A stretch of 64,000 bases of DNA, taken from positions 311,753 through 375,752 of the forward strand of contig BEXV01000223.1 of assembly GCA_003118195.1 (NCBI GenBank), written 5' to 3'. The notes under the pieces are model-generated. The model worked only from the letters and a program-made list of their open reading frames with translations, had not been told where the DNA came from and did no database searches. Below are positions 24,517 to 39,479 of this stretch, piece after piece (position 1 is the first letter of the stretch; every line of letters starts with the position of its first letter). Source of the stretch: Hemicentrotus pulcherrimus (taxonomy: Eukaryota; Echinodermata; Echinoidea; Camarodonta; Strongylocentrotidae). The position numbers and the translations under genes are program-made.

Positions 24517-25394
24517 TCTGTCTGTCTCTCTGTCTCTCTCTCTCTGTCTCTCTCTCTGTCTCTCTCTGTCTCTCTCTGTCTCTCTCGCTCCCCAGTTATC
24601 TCCGTTTCTTTTTTTTTTCTCTGTACAAACGCTTGTGCCTAATACTTATTATACAAGATTATAAATTTCCGAATAGGTAAATTCGCGGGGTTTCACCCCT
24701 CTTCAAGTTCCTCATGAAAACATGCAGTCATTTTAGGATACTCGGCGAGTATCAATCACCAATAATTATTATTGAGTACTTTTGGCGGTAAAAATGTAAA
24801 CTGGCAAAATATTCGGGAAAATCCCCTATCCTTTTCCCCTTAACATGGTAAGTCTTATACCGTGGCTTTATGACGGTTTCAGTGATCAGATTCCTAGTTT
24901 TGATTATCTCTTCCTGGTTCTCTGCGCTGTCCCGAATCAGGACTGATACTATTTTTGCCTACCAGTTCCTTATATACCAGAATGTGGCTCTTGTTGACTG
25001 AGTGGGCGCATTCAGTACGTCAAGCGTCTGTACGAGAGAGAGAGAGAAAAAGAACAAATACCGGATTTTCAGGTGTCTTAAGCTTTGTTATGATTCCTGT
25101 ATATACTCCGCCCATAGTATCATACCAGTAAGAAAGAGCCAAATACTACGAGAGGGTGTCAAATAGTTTGCCTATACGATTAGTACACGATTAAGATCAG
25201 AGTTGTATCGTTTCATGTTATCTGAATCTTTTGTACAGTGACTAAGCTAGGGTACATTCACACGGAAATGCGTTCAAAGTTTGAACCTCTAAATAAATAT
25301 TTTCTTGGTTCAATCAAAAAGTAAAAGCCTCGTTTCTATAGTGACTACCTGCAAATCAATATTTGTCACACCGTTTCCTAGTTCCAACCCCACC

Positions 25395-25425
<31 letters not shown>

Positions 25426-25690
25426 CCCCTCGTCCTTTATACTTTCGTTTCCTTCCCCCTTTTAATACAATGAGCAGTAACAGAAGACAACATTATTTTT
25501 TCTCACTTCGTTTATATTCTGCCAACATTTTCTTTCTTCATATCCTTTTTCCTCTCTCTCTCTCTCTCTCTCTCCCCCTCCCTGTCTCCCTCTGTCTTCT
25601 CCCTCCCTTTACGTTTTGTCCTCCTTCTCCTCTTTCTCTTCTTTTTCTCATCTTCCTCCTTCTTCTTCCTCTTCCTCTTCTTCTTTTAAA
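24517..25690 (+). repeat. Cluster of pyrimidine-rich microsatellites
   Basis: (TCTC/TGTC)n lies at 24517-24590, (CT)n at 25398-25426 and again at 25551-25574, followed by a CTT/CCT-rich tract to about 25690. The 139-codon frame across it (25305-25724) encodes only Ser/Leu/Pro low-complexity sequence and is not a gene. Such homopurine-homopyrimidine mirror tracts can adopt triplex structure. Confidence 0.85.
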
Positions 25691-27560
25691 AATAGTATTT
25701 CTCCTCACACCCTTCAAAATCTAAACCTTATCCCTTCCTATAAATCACACAGATTTTCTTAATTCGTATTGTTATAATAATTTTATTTACATTAGCCTAA
25801 TCGTGAAAGGAATCTTACGCTGACAAATATTGTGACGCAAGTGCATTTAAAACTACAATGAGATTTGACAGGATATCAAAAACATGATCAAATACAATCA
25901 AAATCTGAAATATTTACAATCATGGTCGGCCATGGAGATGTTCTAATTACTGTTCTATATGTTATGACTTCCATGACGACCGAATTGATAACAAAGTTCA
26001 TCAACCGAATGACACATCCTTCGTGGTCACCGCTAATATCAGTCAATATGTTACGTAAAACTCTTAGATAACTGGCTCAATCATGAATATTCATCAAATA
26101 TTTTAATGACCTAAATGGACACGCTTTAGGAGTTTTTTTTAAAACGTAGTTATAGCAGATGAGTAATAGGTCGAAATGCAGAGGTCCTATAGTCTCCGAT
26201 ACAAACCGATTTCGTGCATAATGTACAGTAGCATGTTCAAAACAAAAGATGTTGATAGCTTATTTTAATCTCACCACAATACAGTTCATGAATTTCAATG
26301 CTTCTTTAAAGATTTTTAATCATTCTTTTATTAAATATAAATATAAATACAAACAACTATTCGATTATAATCTTTTCTTTATTTATACAATATAAACACA
26401 CTGACCCATTTCCTCTGTTCTTTCCCGGGCTCTTTCAATGTGACTGGATTTTAATATGGATGATGGCCCACTGGTATAGAGTTTTAATGGACAAGTAGCT
26501 TTTGTCATGCTTCACGATATCAAGTAATACAACATTCTAAAGGAAACCAAAAGGTTTCAATCCTTTAATCTGATATAAAATTCAGGCAGTATATTATGAC
26601 CGTTGATGAAAAGCAATGTCATGAATACAACTATCGTAATAAGGTCTTAATGTACCTAGACTAAAGGCAATGTTTTGATCGCGAGCTTGTTCATAATATA
26701 ACACGCCGCGCTGGTTTTAAAAATACACACTGACTATTGCTGAGTCACCCATCCCACCGGCTTCCATACGGTTCAGTGCAAGGTTAGTAGAAATGTCAGA
26801 CGCATCTTCCAGGTATTTACAAATGTCAATTTGATGATGATGGTGTTGAATCATCTTGAATCACCAATACCAAGGACACTTTCTCTCCTCTTCATAATAG
26901 AGAGGTTTTTATTTCCTTCAAAATATTATGTGTGAGAAACACAACCCTACAAACAAAACGCCATGGTGATGATTAATAGGCGTGGAGCTGGAAGACCAAT
27001 CCGAAATTTAATAGAGGAGGGTGGGTTTTTATTTTGTACATGTTTTTATAATGACATTGTATCAAACTGGAAATCTGAAAGCATCGTATAATTCTAATTT
27101 ATATAGCTTGTCCGCTTCTTTTGTGAGAGGGGTAGCCCCCTATTCTTCAAGTCAAGGCAGCCTTGTCTTCATAAGATATGAATGTATTGATAGGCAATAT
27201 TATTACCACAGGTTCGCGATCATCTGAAGTTTGAGTCATGAGGATGAAATCAGTGAATGTCATATTAATCTTCGTCAACATTCAAGTTCCACTTGAAGAT
27301 TTTTTTTTTCCAATGCTACATTTGAATAAGCAGGTTGATCACTCAGTCTGCACATGAGTTGGCATAGCTATCGGGATTGCTGGTTTTCTTGCCCATCTTC
27401 GATATTCGCATCATAGCGACTGCTCTTGACTTATGATCTAAAGCGGGGCTTCGGGGGGGGGGGGGGGAGAGACGTCATGATAATTATAAGACTAACAGCC
27501 CATGTGACCGCCAGCACTTTAGACTGATAATATATCAATCTTTAAAGAAAGTTGCGTGCA

Positions 27561-27672
27561 TGAGACCGACATCCCATGTCCGAAACCGATATATCCGTCT
27601 CGCAGACGTTCTGAAAATGTATAAGAGAGTTCACGAGATTGACATTGTCGGTTTCGCAGGCAATCGGTCTCA
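27561..27672. repeat. 112-bp palindromic MITE, TGAGACCGA ends
   Basis: TGAGACCGA (27561-27569) is perfectly inverted as TCGGTCTCA (27664-27672). Further inside, CGAAACCGA pairs with TCGGTTTCG, and TCTCG with CGAGA. The right arm core GACATTGTCGGTTTCG recurs at 30646-30663, so it is a dispersed family. Confidence 0.75.
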
Positions 27673-28420
27673 ATGGATATCCCGCCTAAAAAGAGATCAA
27701 TTCAACTTCATTACATTATCAGTGAAGATTGTTTTTCCATTAATATTTTTCATCATTTTGCTCTCAAATGAAATAGTGACAGCAGGTTTTCGCACTTCAA
27801 CTATGCAATAATCTTTCATAAAGATGCCATTATTATTATGCCTACTTTCCATATCATTATCCATTTCGATGTTTACTTAAAATTAGTATACTATTATTCT
27901 ATGAAGATGAAACTGATTAAAAATGATCTGATCTAATTGTAGTTTTATCAGATGAAACCTTATAAAACTAGGACAGAATGCCCACCATTTCGTGAGAGGC
28001 CCTCACAATGTGCTAAAAATTGTATCACGCCTTCGCCTGATCTCAAAATATTAGTCACGTGGACTCAACAGTCGTCTGCTTACAAAAAACCAAGCCCAAA
28101 CTCACTTTCGTGCGTACGACTAGCAACTATATAGCAAAAAAAAATCTAAATCTGACCATTTATGACATGAATATTAAATAAGTCAGATTATTTCACCCTA
28201 TAATGGCAGCAGATAGTTATCTACATTATTTTAATATAAAAGGAAAGATTTTTCTTGACGCAGAAGGGGCAACTACAGCTGATAAGTCCTAATTAGCCAA
28301 GCACTCATTAACCTGTATATGGAAAGGGGGGCTGACAATGCGACAAGATGCAAATTCATTTGTTTTTTTTCCCATATTTACTGCAGTTTTTCAAGATATT
28401 GTTTCCATAAAAATGTCTCA

Positions 28421-28458
28421 GGAATTAATTATGGACGAAGGAATTAATTATGGACGAA
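28421..28458 (+). repeat. Perfect 19-bp tandem duplication
   Basis: The unit GGAATTAATTATGGACGAA occurs at 28421-28439 and again at 28440-28458, without change. Simple local duplication; no function inferred. Confidence 0.9.
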
Positions 28459-30638
28459 GTTGTACTTTCTGGCGACATTATTTTCCTTATACATCAAGGC
28501 AAAACCTGGTATAAGAACGCTTCGTCTTAATCGGGTGGCAATCCTTCATCATATTCTTCAAGTCCATTTGAATAATAACATGGGGGAACGGAAACTAGAT
28601 TTTTCTATGCGAAGGGCATCTGTCCCAAACGAAGGGGTGGAATAATATTCCACATCCTGAAGCCATGCATGTAAGGGCACATTCAAATAATACTGGTCTG
28701 AGGTGGCACACCTATGTTTCCGCTGCATGGTGATAACAAGAGGAAGCCAAATAAATACCAGCGTCATAATCTTGAATAAAAAGAGGTTTACTGATATACA
28801 GCATTATTATGATTATATACAAAAGAAAAAGGAATACAATTTTATTGTGGATGGAGAAGATAACTTCCTGTCAAGATACGACACGATTTTAACTAATTTT
28901 GGTAGGAAAATGAGGATGTAGATAAATATTTTGCACTGGCGTCAATCATATTCTTGTGTTGTAGGTGCAAATACGGAAATCCGAATTAAAGCATAAAATA
29001 TTTTTGTATAGATTAAACACGCTTTTCTTTGAAATATTTGTGTTAAGCAAATATACGATGCACTAGAAATAGCGTGGTACGTAGTGCTCATAGTTTGCCT
29101 ACTCGAAAATGTGTGACGTAGGGGCGCTTACTCTTGACGTCACATCAAGTGCGATTGTGCTAAAAATAGCACAGCAGCGACGAACACCGAGTGATACGGC
29201 GAGCCAATTCCAAGGCAATTATTATGCCAGAAGTTGTGTTAATAGCACTATCAGTTCACCAATACACGGTTTATCCTTCGTAGACTAATGCTTTTTTGCT
29301 GATTGATAGAGTCAATGTTGCCTGCTCATTGCAATTCGTACTCCCCATTGTAGTGGTGTTGCATGGAGGCATTAATCATGACGCGGAATTTAACTCGAAC
29401 AAAGTTAACGGTGAATATTATAGGTGGGGGAAAAGACACGTCACGAGGATGAAATGCATGATTTCTTAGAACCACATCCGTCATAATATTATGATTTTAT
29501 TTACAGAATCTGTAATATTGAAATTGTAGGCTAATGTGTTTATTTCAACCTAGTTGTGGACGGTTTCCGTATCATGTTCTAATAATAACACAAGTTTTAG
29601 TCACTCTCTCTCTCTCTCTCAACTCTTTCATTGATAATACACCTTTTAAAATACTGATTACGGCATTTCTGTGACCACATTTGAATCTAAGACGAAAGGC
29701 GTAGTATTATGACATATTACCATTTAAAAATGGCCTTGTCCATCCCCTATATTGAAATAAAAACATCATAATTGCATCTGAAGTGAGAACTTGTTAAGCC
29801 ATGATTAAAATCATTGCTTTACACGGTAAACAGATCGCAATAAAATTATTAACAACAACAAGATTTTGCTAAATCGTTCAAAGATTTGGCAATATTTTGA
29901 CAAGAATATTCTGTGTTTTTATCGGGAAAGTTAATTAGCAGCTGAATGTTTGTATGAATACAAAAAAAATCATAACCGATTTACACGAAATAGAATGCAT
30001 ACTTTAATGTTGTGATTACGTGATAAGTTAATGTTCTGGAGCTGTATAATGATGAAACGAATTTCGATACACCGTTGGTCATTATGCACCATCGTCATGC
30101 TGGTCAAAGGAAAGGTCAAGAACCGAATCCAAATGTCTCTGCACTCTTCACCCGTTACACCGTATAAGTTTCAATTTACCGTTCACATAAACATTGGCTA
30201 TGTCGAGTTCGTCTTTGTTGAGAAAATGTCATTGTGTTAAATTAAACCAGACCAAGTTATGCGAAACGCCTACCCCGGCAGAAAAGGCTCATTTTGATCA
30301 GACATCGAATCCAAACTCTGTGAACCTATACAAAATGTTAGAAGCCTCGAAAAAGCATGCAATCATGATCGTGGAGAAATTTCATGCATGTAGATGGACA
30401 ATAGAATTATAAGACATTAGGCAACGAATGACTGAAGAAAAAAATAGGTCCAAGAGCCGACGACTCACGAGGCTGACTGAAATACATTATAAAGGAAATA
30501 CATATGAAAGTAGGAAATTCTATAATGGTCCACAAGATCAACGGCCCATTATCACCTAGAGGACAGAGATGAAATGATCGGCCTCATGAACCGTTGGTCT
30601 ACATTGGTGAATCCTACTCAAAAAAGTGACTAGATGCC

Positions 30639-30677
30639 CACGAGGTCGACATTGTCGGTTTCGTGGGCTGTCGGTCA
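30639..30677. repeat. Second copy (one arm) of the GACATTGTCGG repeat
   Basis: CACGAGGTCGACATTGTCGG followed by TTTCGTGGGCTGTCGGTCA matches the right arm of the palindrome at 27632-27672 with a few changes. I could not find a full left arm, so this looks like a partial copy. Confidence 0.6.
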
Positions 30678-33008
30678 TACGAACCCCAAGTAAAATAGTG
30701 GTGTCAGGAAGCACGCCAGACTCGTGGGCTGTAAATTGGTGGATGTTGTGTGTTCTAATGATTTTGTGATAAATATCTATTCATAAAACGAGGTCATTAT
30801 CATGTCCATGCCTACTCATATATTCATCCAACAATGCTTATACTGCCCGAATTTATCATGAACTTTCCACTTGTCTAAAAATCTCGATTATCTTTCACAA
30901 AATAATACTTATCATCATCAAAAATCATGAGCGTGATTTCTGAGGAACTCGCAAACATCCTTTTGAACAAATCATATTCTTTGTTTTGGAGCAGGATTAA
31001 AACGTTAGATAAACATGATATTACATGCAAAATCTAGTTTTATACCGTGTTTGCTTCTGATTTTCCTCGCGGGGGCTAAAAATGAAAATAGAGAATGATG
31101 TGTCCATCATGCACCTGAGAAAGGCCAAGCAATTTCATATTTCATTCATTACTCCGCGTTGTGTGTGTACGCCCACGCTATTCTTGCAGGCTTTGGACAC
31201 CAATTTTCTGGAAACAACGAGGTGGAAAACTCGGAGGCGTTTCTGTTTTTCAGGGAAGCATCGTCAACTTTGACATTATAGCATGGGATTTGAGTCTTCA
31301 TCTGTCCACTTTCCCTTTTATCATGCTGATTTTTAAAGCAAATGGGGATTATCAAAGGCAGAATTTGAAAAATTACGCTCACGTTTGTGTTTTCTTGTCA
31401 TCTCCCCCTCATTTTGTTAACCCCGTTTCCAAAGAATTTAATTGCGTTTAAGATTAAATATACTTGAAGATGAACGTATGAATGATTTACATTTTGATAG
31501 TAAAAACCACCGTGGTGACTAGTAAAGGCTACAATTTCACCATCTACCAGGAACAACATCATTATGCATGCATAACCGTTAATTAGTTCTAATACGAGTA
31601 ACGCAAGTCTAGACAGAATCTGAAATGAATAGGAAATAAAGTGACTTTGTTTAGTCTTTGTTTATATTTTTGTGAAAATACAACGATATTTACAGATGCA
31701 GGATATGGGCATATGCCCAATGACAACATACCTATTCCCGAACAAGGATGTATCACTCAAAAAAGCAATGGATAGTATTATCATGATAATAATACTGTCA
31801 CAATAAACAAACACTTCACCAGAAATGGTCACCGACGCCTACTACTTCTAAAATATCCGCCTATCAAAAGGCATTATTCTTAGTAACGGATCGCTGTAAG
31901 GGATCAATCTGTAATTTTGTAGAGCAACCCCCACCCCCAATCATCCCGATGTCTCTCATTGTTACTCGCAGAAAGTGATCGATGTGACGTCATCCAATAA
32001 AATGTCAAAGTGCCTGGTCAAGCGCTTTGATTGTTGATTTTTGTTATCTTGGCACTCCTTGCTTGCGGCGCATTTAGACAATAATTATTTAAATAAGCTT
32101 TTCTGCAGTCATGGCCTTTGTCCTGTCAAAGTTATTATTATTATTACATAAAATTATTTTGTTCTCCTTTTTATAATATCATTTTATACTATGTGTCTTT
32201 AAGTCACATTGAACTTTACTAATAAATCAAGTAACAAAATAACAACCCTGTTGTGACCATACGTATAATAATAGTCTACTTTGATAATAAAATGTTCATT
32301 GTGTTTTGAGTTAGAGTATCGTGTGTCGTGTTATAGAGTAGCTTAAAACATCTGTTTGCTTTTTCTTCTAATATGTGACGTTCCTTGTGACGTCATTTTT
32401 CGGATTTGCCGCCATATGGGCTGCATGCTGTGTTGAGGTGAAGCCAACTTGTCTACGAACCGGCGCGTACTGCGAGTTAATGCTCAGGAACAAAATATTC
32501 AACAAACATTTATTTTTAGTTTACTTTAGCAATGCATACTGATGCAAAACAAATTAGATCAATGGGTTTAAGACATCCAAGTATACAAGCCCCCAAAATA
32601 TTTTTTACAAGCATTGCTTCTTTTTGGTTCCCCCATGTATCACGTTATGTTAATTACAAACAAACTGTTGAATATGTAATATTTTGTATTGCACTTAAGT
32701 CTTCAATTTATTCATTTAATTGTATTTCGTTTTTGAATGCATTGTTTGTTTGTATAATTACTTGTTCAAATTTATTTGTGAAATATAGAAATAAATTCAA
32801 ATCAAAAATCAAATCAAAATGTTCCCTTTTTTGAATATAAAAACCCCGAACTTACGTAGAAGCGAATGAACTAAATAACAAAGCGACTCTTTCTTCTGAA
32901 TATACTGTAGTTGAATTTACGACGAGTGGCACGTATTGGCATTCTTCACTCTAAAAAACCAAGATGTTCATTGAGGAATGACAGCATTTTCAAAATGAAT
33001 ACAAGAAC

Positions 33009-33076
33009 GCCAGGCCAGGGATTCGAACTGAGGTCATTCACCTCGATCCACTCGATGCCTATTATTAGCTACGAGG
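33009..33076 (-). repeat. Possible tRNA-derived SINE head or tRNA-like relic
   Basis: Read on the minus strand, CAGTTCGAATCCC resembles the B box of a tRNA promoter and TAGCTAATAATAGG, some 35 bases upstream, resembles an A box. The T-stem does not pair properly, so it is not a functional tRNA. A diverged tRNA-derived SINE is the simplest reading. The rest of the element was not delimited. Confidence 0.35.
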
Positions 33077-34057
33077 AAAGGTGTACGACCTCAAACAACC
33101 TAAATTCTTCACATTCCATGATGCGCAATTGCTTCGCGTGCATTAAAACCATGCGCAAGTCACCTGAACTATTTTGTGGGTGTGGTCTTCTACGCAAGCG
33201 CGTATATATGCTAATTTAGGGCGTGGTCATGTAAATTAATTATGCGCGTCATCCCAATCATCAACGTACCAAAAGACGGAATGAACCGATAATGATAATA
33301 ATTATATCAATTATGTTTTTTAAATGACTATTCTCAAGTTACTATTAAAATAAAAGACGATGAAAAGGGATCGGGGATTCCTTCCAAACACAAATCGAAA
33401 AAGTTTCTCCAAATCTTACAGATTATAACAGGTATTGTAATGCCCTGGCATGCTGTTGAGCAATATACTTATGCAGTAAGCGACGTTTCTTGTTCTTTAA
33501 GGATAATGGGAATGTGTAATTCATAATAAGGCGTTTTGTATTATAACCTCAACCATCTGTATTATTTTGTTAAAGTTTGAATAACAGGTAAACATTTTAA
33601 GGGTTGGTGAGTACACAACAAGAAAACGATGAAAGAAAAGTATACCTTAGAAGACCAAGTGCATTCAAGATCTTGTAACGTCCAAAACGTTCAATTAAAA
33701 GGCATCACTTTTTATTTGCCTAACTTTAAAGATGGAATCGAAATGAAATTGGAATGTAAGGTGATACGTGTGTTCTCATAGTCTGTCAGTCTGAAAACCC
33801 TCATAATAGGATAAAGTGCTATACTACTACACGAACTCAGTTATGCAGATCTTGTTTTAACCTACATAATTGTCATGATTAAAGGTTAGGTTTAATGATT
33901 ACTAGTGCGAATTAAATTAATTTACATTTTCTATGGCAAAAATATGACCTCATAGATTAAACATATCAAAAATTTTAACTGATCTGCTTCGATATTGAAA
34001 CCTTAAGCTGAAATTTCTCTCACAATAATGTGAAAGGAGCTGAGAAATGCGGCGCGG

Positions 34058-34096
34058 CTAGATCATGGAGATATATTTTATCTCCATGGTTAGATC
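34058..34096. repeat. Palindrome with CATGGAGATA arms
   Basis: CATGGAGATA (34064-34073) is inverted as TATCTCCATG (34079-34088) across a 5-base loop, and outer GATC/TAGATC words extend the stem with a bulge. The same core occurs at 54298-54316. Confidence 0.65.
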
Positions 34097-37000
34097 GTGC
34101 ACAGTGACTCTCGTGGATACGCCCTAAACTTAAGGTGAGGGGCGGGGTGCAGATAGGTCGAAACGTTCACTGAAGACAGTGCAGAATCTATGATTTAATT
34201 AATGACATTCACAGGCATACAAACATTGATTGAAGATAGTGAATCCTTAGTAGCCCCTCCCTTTTATACCTAGAAATACTCTCAACATGTGTTATCTAGT
34301 TTTCTTTGGCTTGTCCCTTCACCATTGGGACCTTATTAATATTGTCACTTTTATTCTCCAAGTTTTTGATTTTCAAGTTACTCCCCCCCCCCTCACCCTC
34401 CCCCACACACGTACGCACATTCAGTCGGAACGAACGAAAACCAACTAATGACCCTTCGATGTGGCATATTTTGTATACATGAGGTTGTACTCATAAAAGA
34501 AGAGGACTTGCGTGGGTTCACTTTTCTGGGGCAAGTTCATTATCACGCGTGTATAAATTTCAGATTGGTTTCAGAGTTTATAGTGAAGATAAAACTACAA
34601 TGAATCCTAGGTTCAATAACATCGGAAAACAATAGGCATCAGCTGACTTCACGCTGATAGCGTCAATGAACCATTGGCATTATCCCTTGTTTAATACCTC
34701 TCTGGCATCATGTGAGAGGCTGGCTGTGCAATTGTTACTCTGTTTCCTTGACAACCCCTCTTTGAATGACAGTTATTGCTAGCGTGAACAATGCCACCCC
34801 GGACAGACTGAACATCTCTTTTCTTTTATTAACTGCATAGGTCCGGTCCCCAGGATCTGAGTGATGTACCCCCAGCCTGTAAATGATCATTATGTAGTGA
34901 TTACGTGCACACAAGCCATACCATTCTTTGTGGCATAATTTGTATTACCGCCATTACCAAGTCTTTTCAGAGAAGGTGCCCAGGGTCTAGTAGGTGATTT
35001 CCCCCAGGTTTTTTGTTTGTTTTCAAATTATGCAAGAGAAACAAGGCAAACCTTGGTGATATGACTCTATTTTCCCCTCCAATGCCTTCGAAATAATTTC
35101 AAGTTTCGAAAAAGGTCCCCTTGCAGGATGAGTGAATAATAAATTGTATAAGCTTGAATTCTTGTATAGCGTATACTGCCATGTTAGAACTTGTGTGGTG
35201 TGCCGATTATTTTTTTTTTCCGCCATGCGATCAGGATGATTTTTGTCTTGAAAACTAATAGAGGTTTAATGATAAGAATTGTTTAGCCACTGGTTTATCG
35301 TTTTGTAAACTCAAGAAGCACTACACTGCCGCTAAAGGAAGAATATGATTCATTACTTTAAGAAATATTGTATGTTACAGGACCCATGGAGATCTGTCAC
35401 GAATTTTATGGATTGAATCGAATTGTTAATGCTAGGACGTAAAGCAGTAAGCTTAATGGTAGCTTACTCTAATAGGCTTTTTTTGTCAGAACATCTATAT
35501 TTTCAAAACTCAACTGGAATAAACAATATATAAGACATTTTTTTTAATTGTTGAAATCTCTGGCGAGAACCATTAAAAAAAAACAAAAAAAACGATCATT
35601 AATTAAATTATTATTTTGCAGATGAAATCGAAGTGTTGATGATAAGCGGTTGGTTGTCAGAGGCGATGCTCATTTTGAAATCAATTCTATTAGATTGATA
35701 ATACATGAGAACCATGCTTTCTGTTTAATGTTTAATTGATGATGGTGACATTATTGAGAACAGAGACCGGGAGAGAGAGAGATAGACAGAGAGAGCATGT
35801 CTTGTGATCGATGTCTTTACGTCAGACGTCAAATCATAAACATAAAGTTCAATAATAAATCCAGTAATTCCTGAAACATTGCGCGGTATTATTTTGTAAG
35901 AAGAACCTCTGATGCAAACATTATTGCTGGTATATTATCCAACGATAAAGCTGGCTATCTGCCATGAGAAGAACATTCTTCGAGAGGTAGTCTCCAATAA
36001 GAAGTTACGATCACGCGACAACATCTATTACAGACATCTCAACTCGTGACTACAGAGGATGAAGGTCACAGAAAATTCCAATTTAGTGGCGGTCATGAGA
36101 GGAAAATTTCAATCAAAATTTGGAATAATGAGCGACATTTCTGACGTCAATCTTTGCATGGTGATAATAAGTAATTATGAATGTCAAAATTACCCCTAGT
36201 CCCGGTATCATTGTGCCAAAATCTTCCCCAGAACATACCTAGATACCATTCTTATGACTTCGTGTGGTATATTATGGTTCATAAAATTTGGCGGGAATCC
36301 AATGTTATATGCTACGAGACACCTATAAACAATAACATAAGCACATGACCGTTCCTAACGATATTTAGGTCGTCATGATCCAGTCTAGGTGTATACAGAC
36401 ACCGGGACTACTTCGTACCCCCTTCCTCAATCACAACATACCAACTTGAATCTGTATACTGGTAACGCCAATCCAGCACGGCTTCGCGCCAAGAAATTTT
36501 GAGTTTTGTTTACAAACAGTCGAACCGTTCTTCGGCAACGTGACGCTCGCGCCGTAACTATATTGTAGTCTTAAATATGCAGACTTAATATGGTGAATCA
36601 CGAACATAAAATATCACAAAAGGTTGTTTTGAATACTTCAATGTGCAACACAATTGCATGGCGAGACCTCATATGCATTGTATAAATCATGATTACAATT
36701 TTAAAAAATTCTTTTCTTTCCGTTTTCATTAAAAATGTAATGTAATACTTTACAAAAGAAAACATACATTGTTTATCAGACTATACGAGACTCGTCGATG
36801 CAGACGACGAAAACTGTATCGATTTGTGGAATATTATTGTTAGGATGAATATTCATGAGGATGTTAACCGATACAAATCTGGCTCATCCGGAAACAGATG
36901 ATTACATCAAGTATCGGGTAGTTTGTTACTAATCAATAAACCGTTGTGGGGTTACACAATGTGTGACCAAGCTTTTAAGGGTGGCCTAAGTTTATTGTTG

Positions 37001-38236
37001 GATTCAAATTGTGACCATTGAAAGCATGAAATTCGTTTTCATTTTGCGCCATCACTTTTGTTGGCATATGACACAGACTGATGTAGGTTAGTATGCTATG
37101 AGAATAATATTAATAATAATAATAATATTAATAAAGAGGAAATGAAAGTCGTAAAATATAGGCCTACTTTTTCAGTGGCAATACCAGATAATAATACCCG
37201 AAAGGTGATCCATGAAATAATTACAATACAGCTGTTTTTTGTATATAACTGAATTGGTGTAGGTTTGACGAATATAACTTTACAATCATACAGCTCATTC
37301 TGTACTAAACTATGCCTGGCAATGAGATACTCAATGATTCTGGCAGTAGTCACGATGGGACGCTTTAGGTATACTTTGATAATTATATTTGAACACAATC
37401 ATCTTCGAGTAGTACCTACTACCACTTCAAGTATGGTTCATACTAGAAGTAGAAATATCGGTATATTATGAAATAGTTATAATTTCAGGCAAGCATAATA
37501 CTCTATAGTTCTAATCTCCCTGAAGACATATATTACTGAGTGCTCTCACTATGTACTCATTATAGTGAACTTCGATAAAATAATGATAATTCAAATCTTA
37601 AAAAGACCTGAATCACGATGACTCGCGGCGTATGCCTGGCACTACCAAGCAAGTCGGACCACCGGTTAAGACGGGCGAGGCTAACCCCGAAATATATAAT
37701 ACCCAAACAATAGTGGGTCAGTCATCGTATAGGTGTCCCAGGGTAGCCACATTCCAGGCATTCTTTGACTCTAACCTCACCCTGTATTGTTGCTTCGTAC
37801 CTGCGTGAGAAACTTTTCAAAAGTTGAGTAACTTTTTCATAGATCTATCGAGCATACGTTGGAGAACTATAGAGGTCTGTTTTGCATGGTCTAGAACGGG
37901 GGATAGGGGTTGGCGCAACAGACTTATGGCTTTACATCCACTTGTCTTTTTGTGTGTATGAAGTTAGTGTTGATCCGTTCTTAGGATACTCTATTGACAT
38001 TCATGGGCTGACAAGTTTAACTTATGCAACATAGTCGAAAGTATTATATCACAACAAATTTACTATATTTTGTGTGTAGTATGTGAGTCTGATGTTTGGA
38101 GTGGATAGTATATTGTCAGAAGGAATCCTTCCTTGTTTGATGATGTGACGTCTCCTTAAAGTTAAAGATTGTTTTGATTGGAATGTTGTCATGAGGAAAT
38201 AATCGTTTGACGTCATTGGAACTAATTGAGTCTGTG

Positions 38237-38264
<28 letters not shown>
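38237..38264 (+). repeat. (GA)n microsatellite
   Basis: Fourteen uninterrupted GA units. Similar purine tracts lie at 50226-50269 and 54053-54073. Confidence 0.95.
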
Positions 38265-38267
<3 letters not shown>

Positions 38268-39479
38268 TGAAAGGGATATGATAATAATAATAATATTCAT
38301 AATATTGAAAATAGTGTTGATGATGTTAATAATAATTATTATAATATTAATGAATAGTAATTTTAGACAAATTAAGAAAAAGATAAAGTTGAACTGTACA
38401 TGGCCAAGAAGAGAGTTTTTTGTAGGAAAATAGAATGATCAGACTACAAAAGCTGTATTTACATGTAACATGAGCACAATAACAAATATGGAAACAAAAA
38501 CCAAAGTGAAAAATACATGGAAACAATACAATTAATGGAATAATAATGACTACATGCATCATATCAGTTTAAAATTGATTTTAAGAAGATTACCAATTGT
38601 AATTATGAATATGGTTGATAACTTATTGAAAGATTCGAAATAGTTCACTGATGATCGTCATTTGAAAAAGCCATGTCGAATTATATTGTAGGAGTGTAAA
38701 ATATAAAAGTGTCTGTAGAAATCCAGTCGCTCTAGTACATACATATTGTACAATTACATCGTACTCCAACGAGAATGAAGCACATTACTTGTCGCTCAAA
38801 TAATAATAGCATATTGGTGAGAGGTCTAGCGTCCTCAACGACTATCATGAGAGCATGTCGTCTGCAACAAATCGAATCAGGCAGGCGCGTTGGGCGGGTA
38901 TCGACGTAGCGCGCGATATTATGTCGCAGAGTTAGGCATAATACTATCTACATGGTCTTGGCCGTTGGGACGACGCACAGGCACTGCTTGGCTCCATGCC
39001 CAAGTATTGAAGCCTGAAGTTTTTCATTTGAAATCATCTGTCTTACACTACTAGACACTGAGGAACATATGTTTCCCCGTTGAAGCAGTTTATCTACATT
39101 GGAAAGCTTTTTTCTTTCTTTTTGGGGGTTTGTTTTCTAATTGAATAAAGTAAGGTCTGATAGTAACTTACACAGCCGTATTACTAATTATAGGCCCATG
39201 TTATAGATCTAGTTCTTGTCCGTAAATGCAACATATTTTCTATTATTCATGATAAGAAAAATTATGATTTCCTAATAACTTGTAGAAGTATCGTCAAAAT
39301 ACGATAATTTGTATCTGAAATGAATGTACGAATGTTGTTTCACATAATAATATATAATGTGGTAAACATTAAAACGCTGAACAAAAAAAAGCAGTTTACA
39401 GGCAACATTATCTAGACATTTTTTATGCACACCGAGATTTCGCGGTCAAAAGTTCACCTGGCAGGGAGAGACGAGCTAC

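Noticed and set aside
24517..24590. (TCTC/TGTC)n tract as a CRISPR-like or coding repeat
   Set aside because: It is a simple microsatellite in a eukaryotic genome, with no spacers.
25305..25724. 139-codon Ser/Leu/Pro-rich frame
   Set aside because: It is a translation of (CT)n microsatellites.
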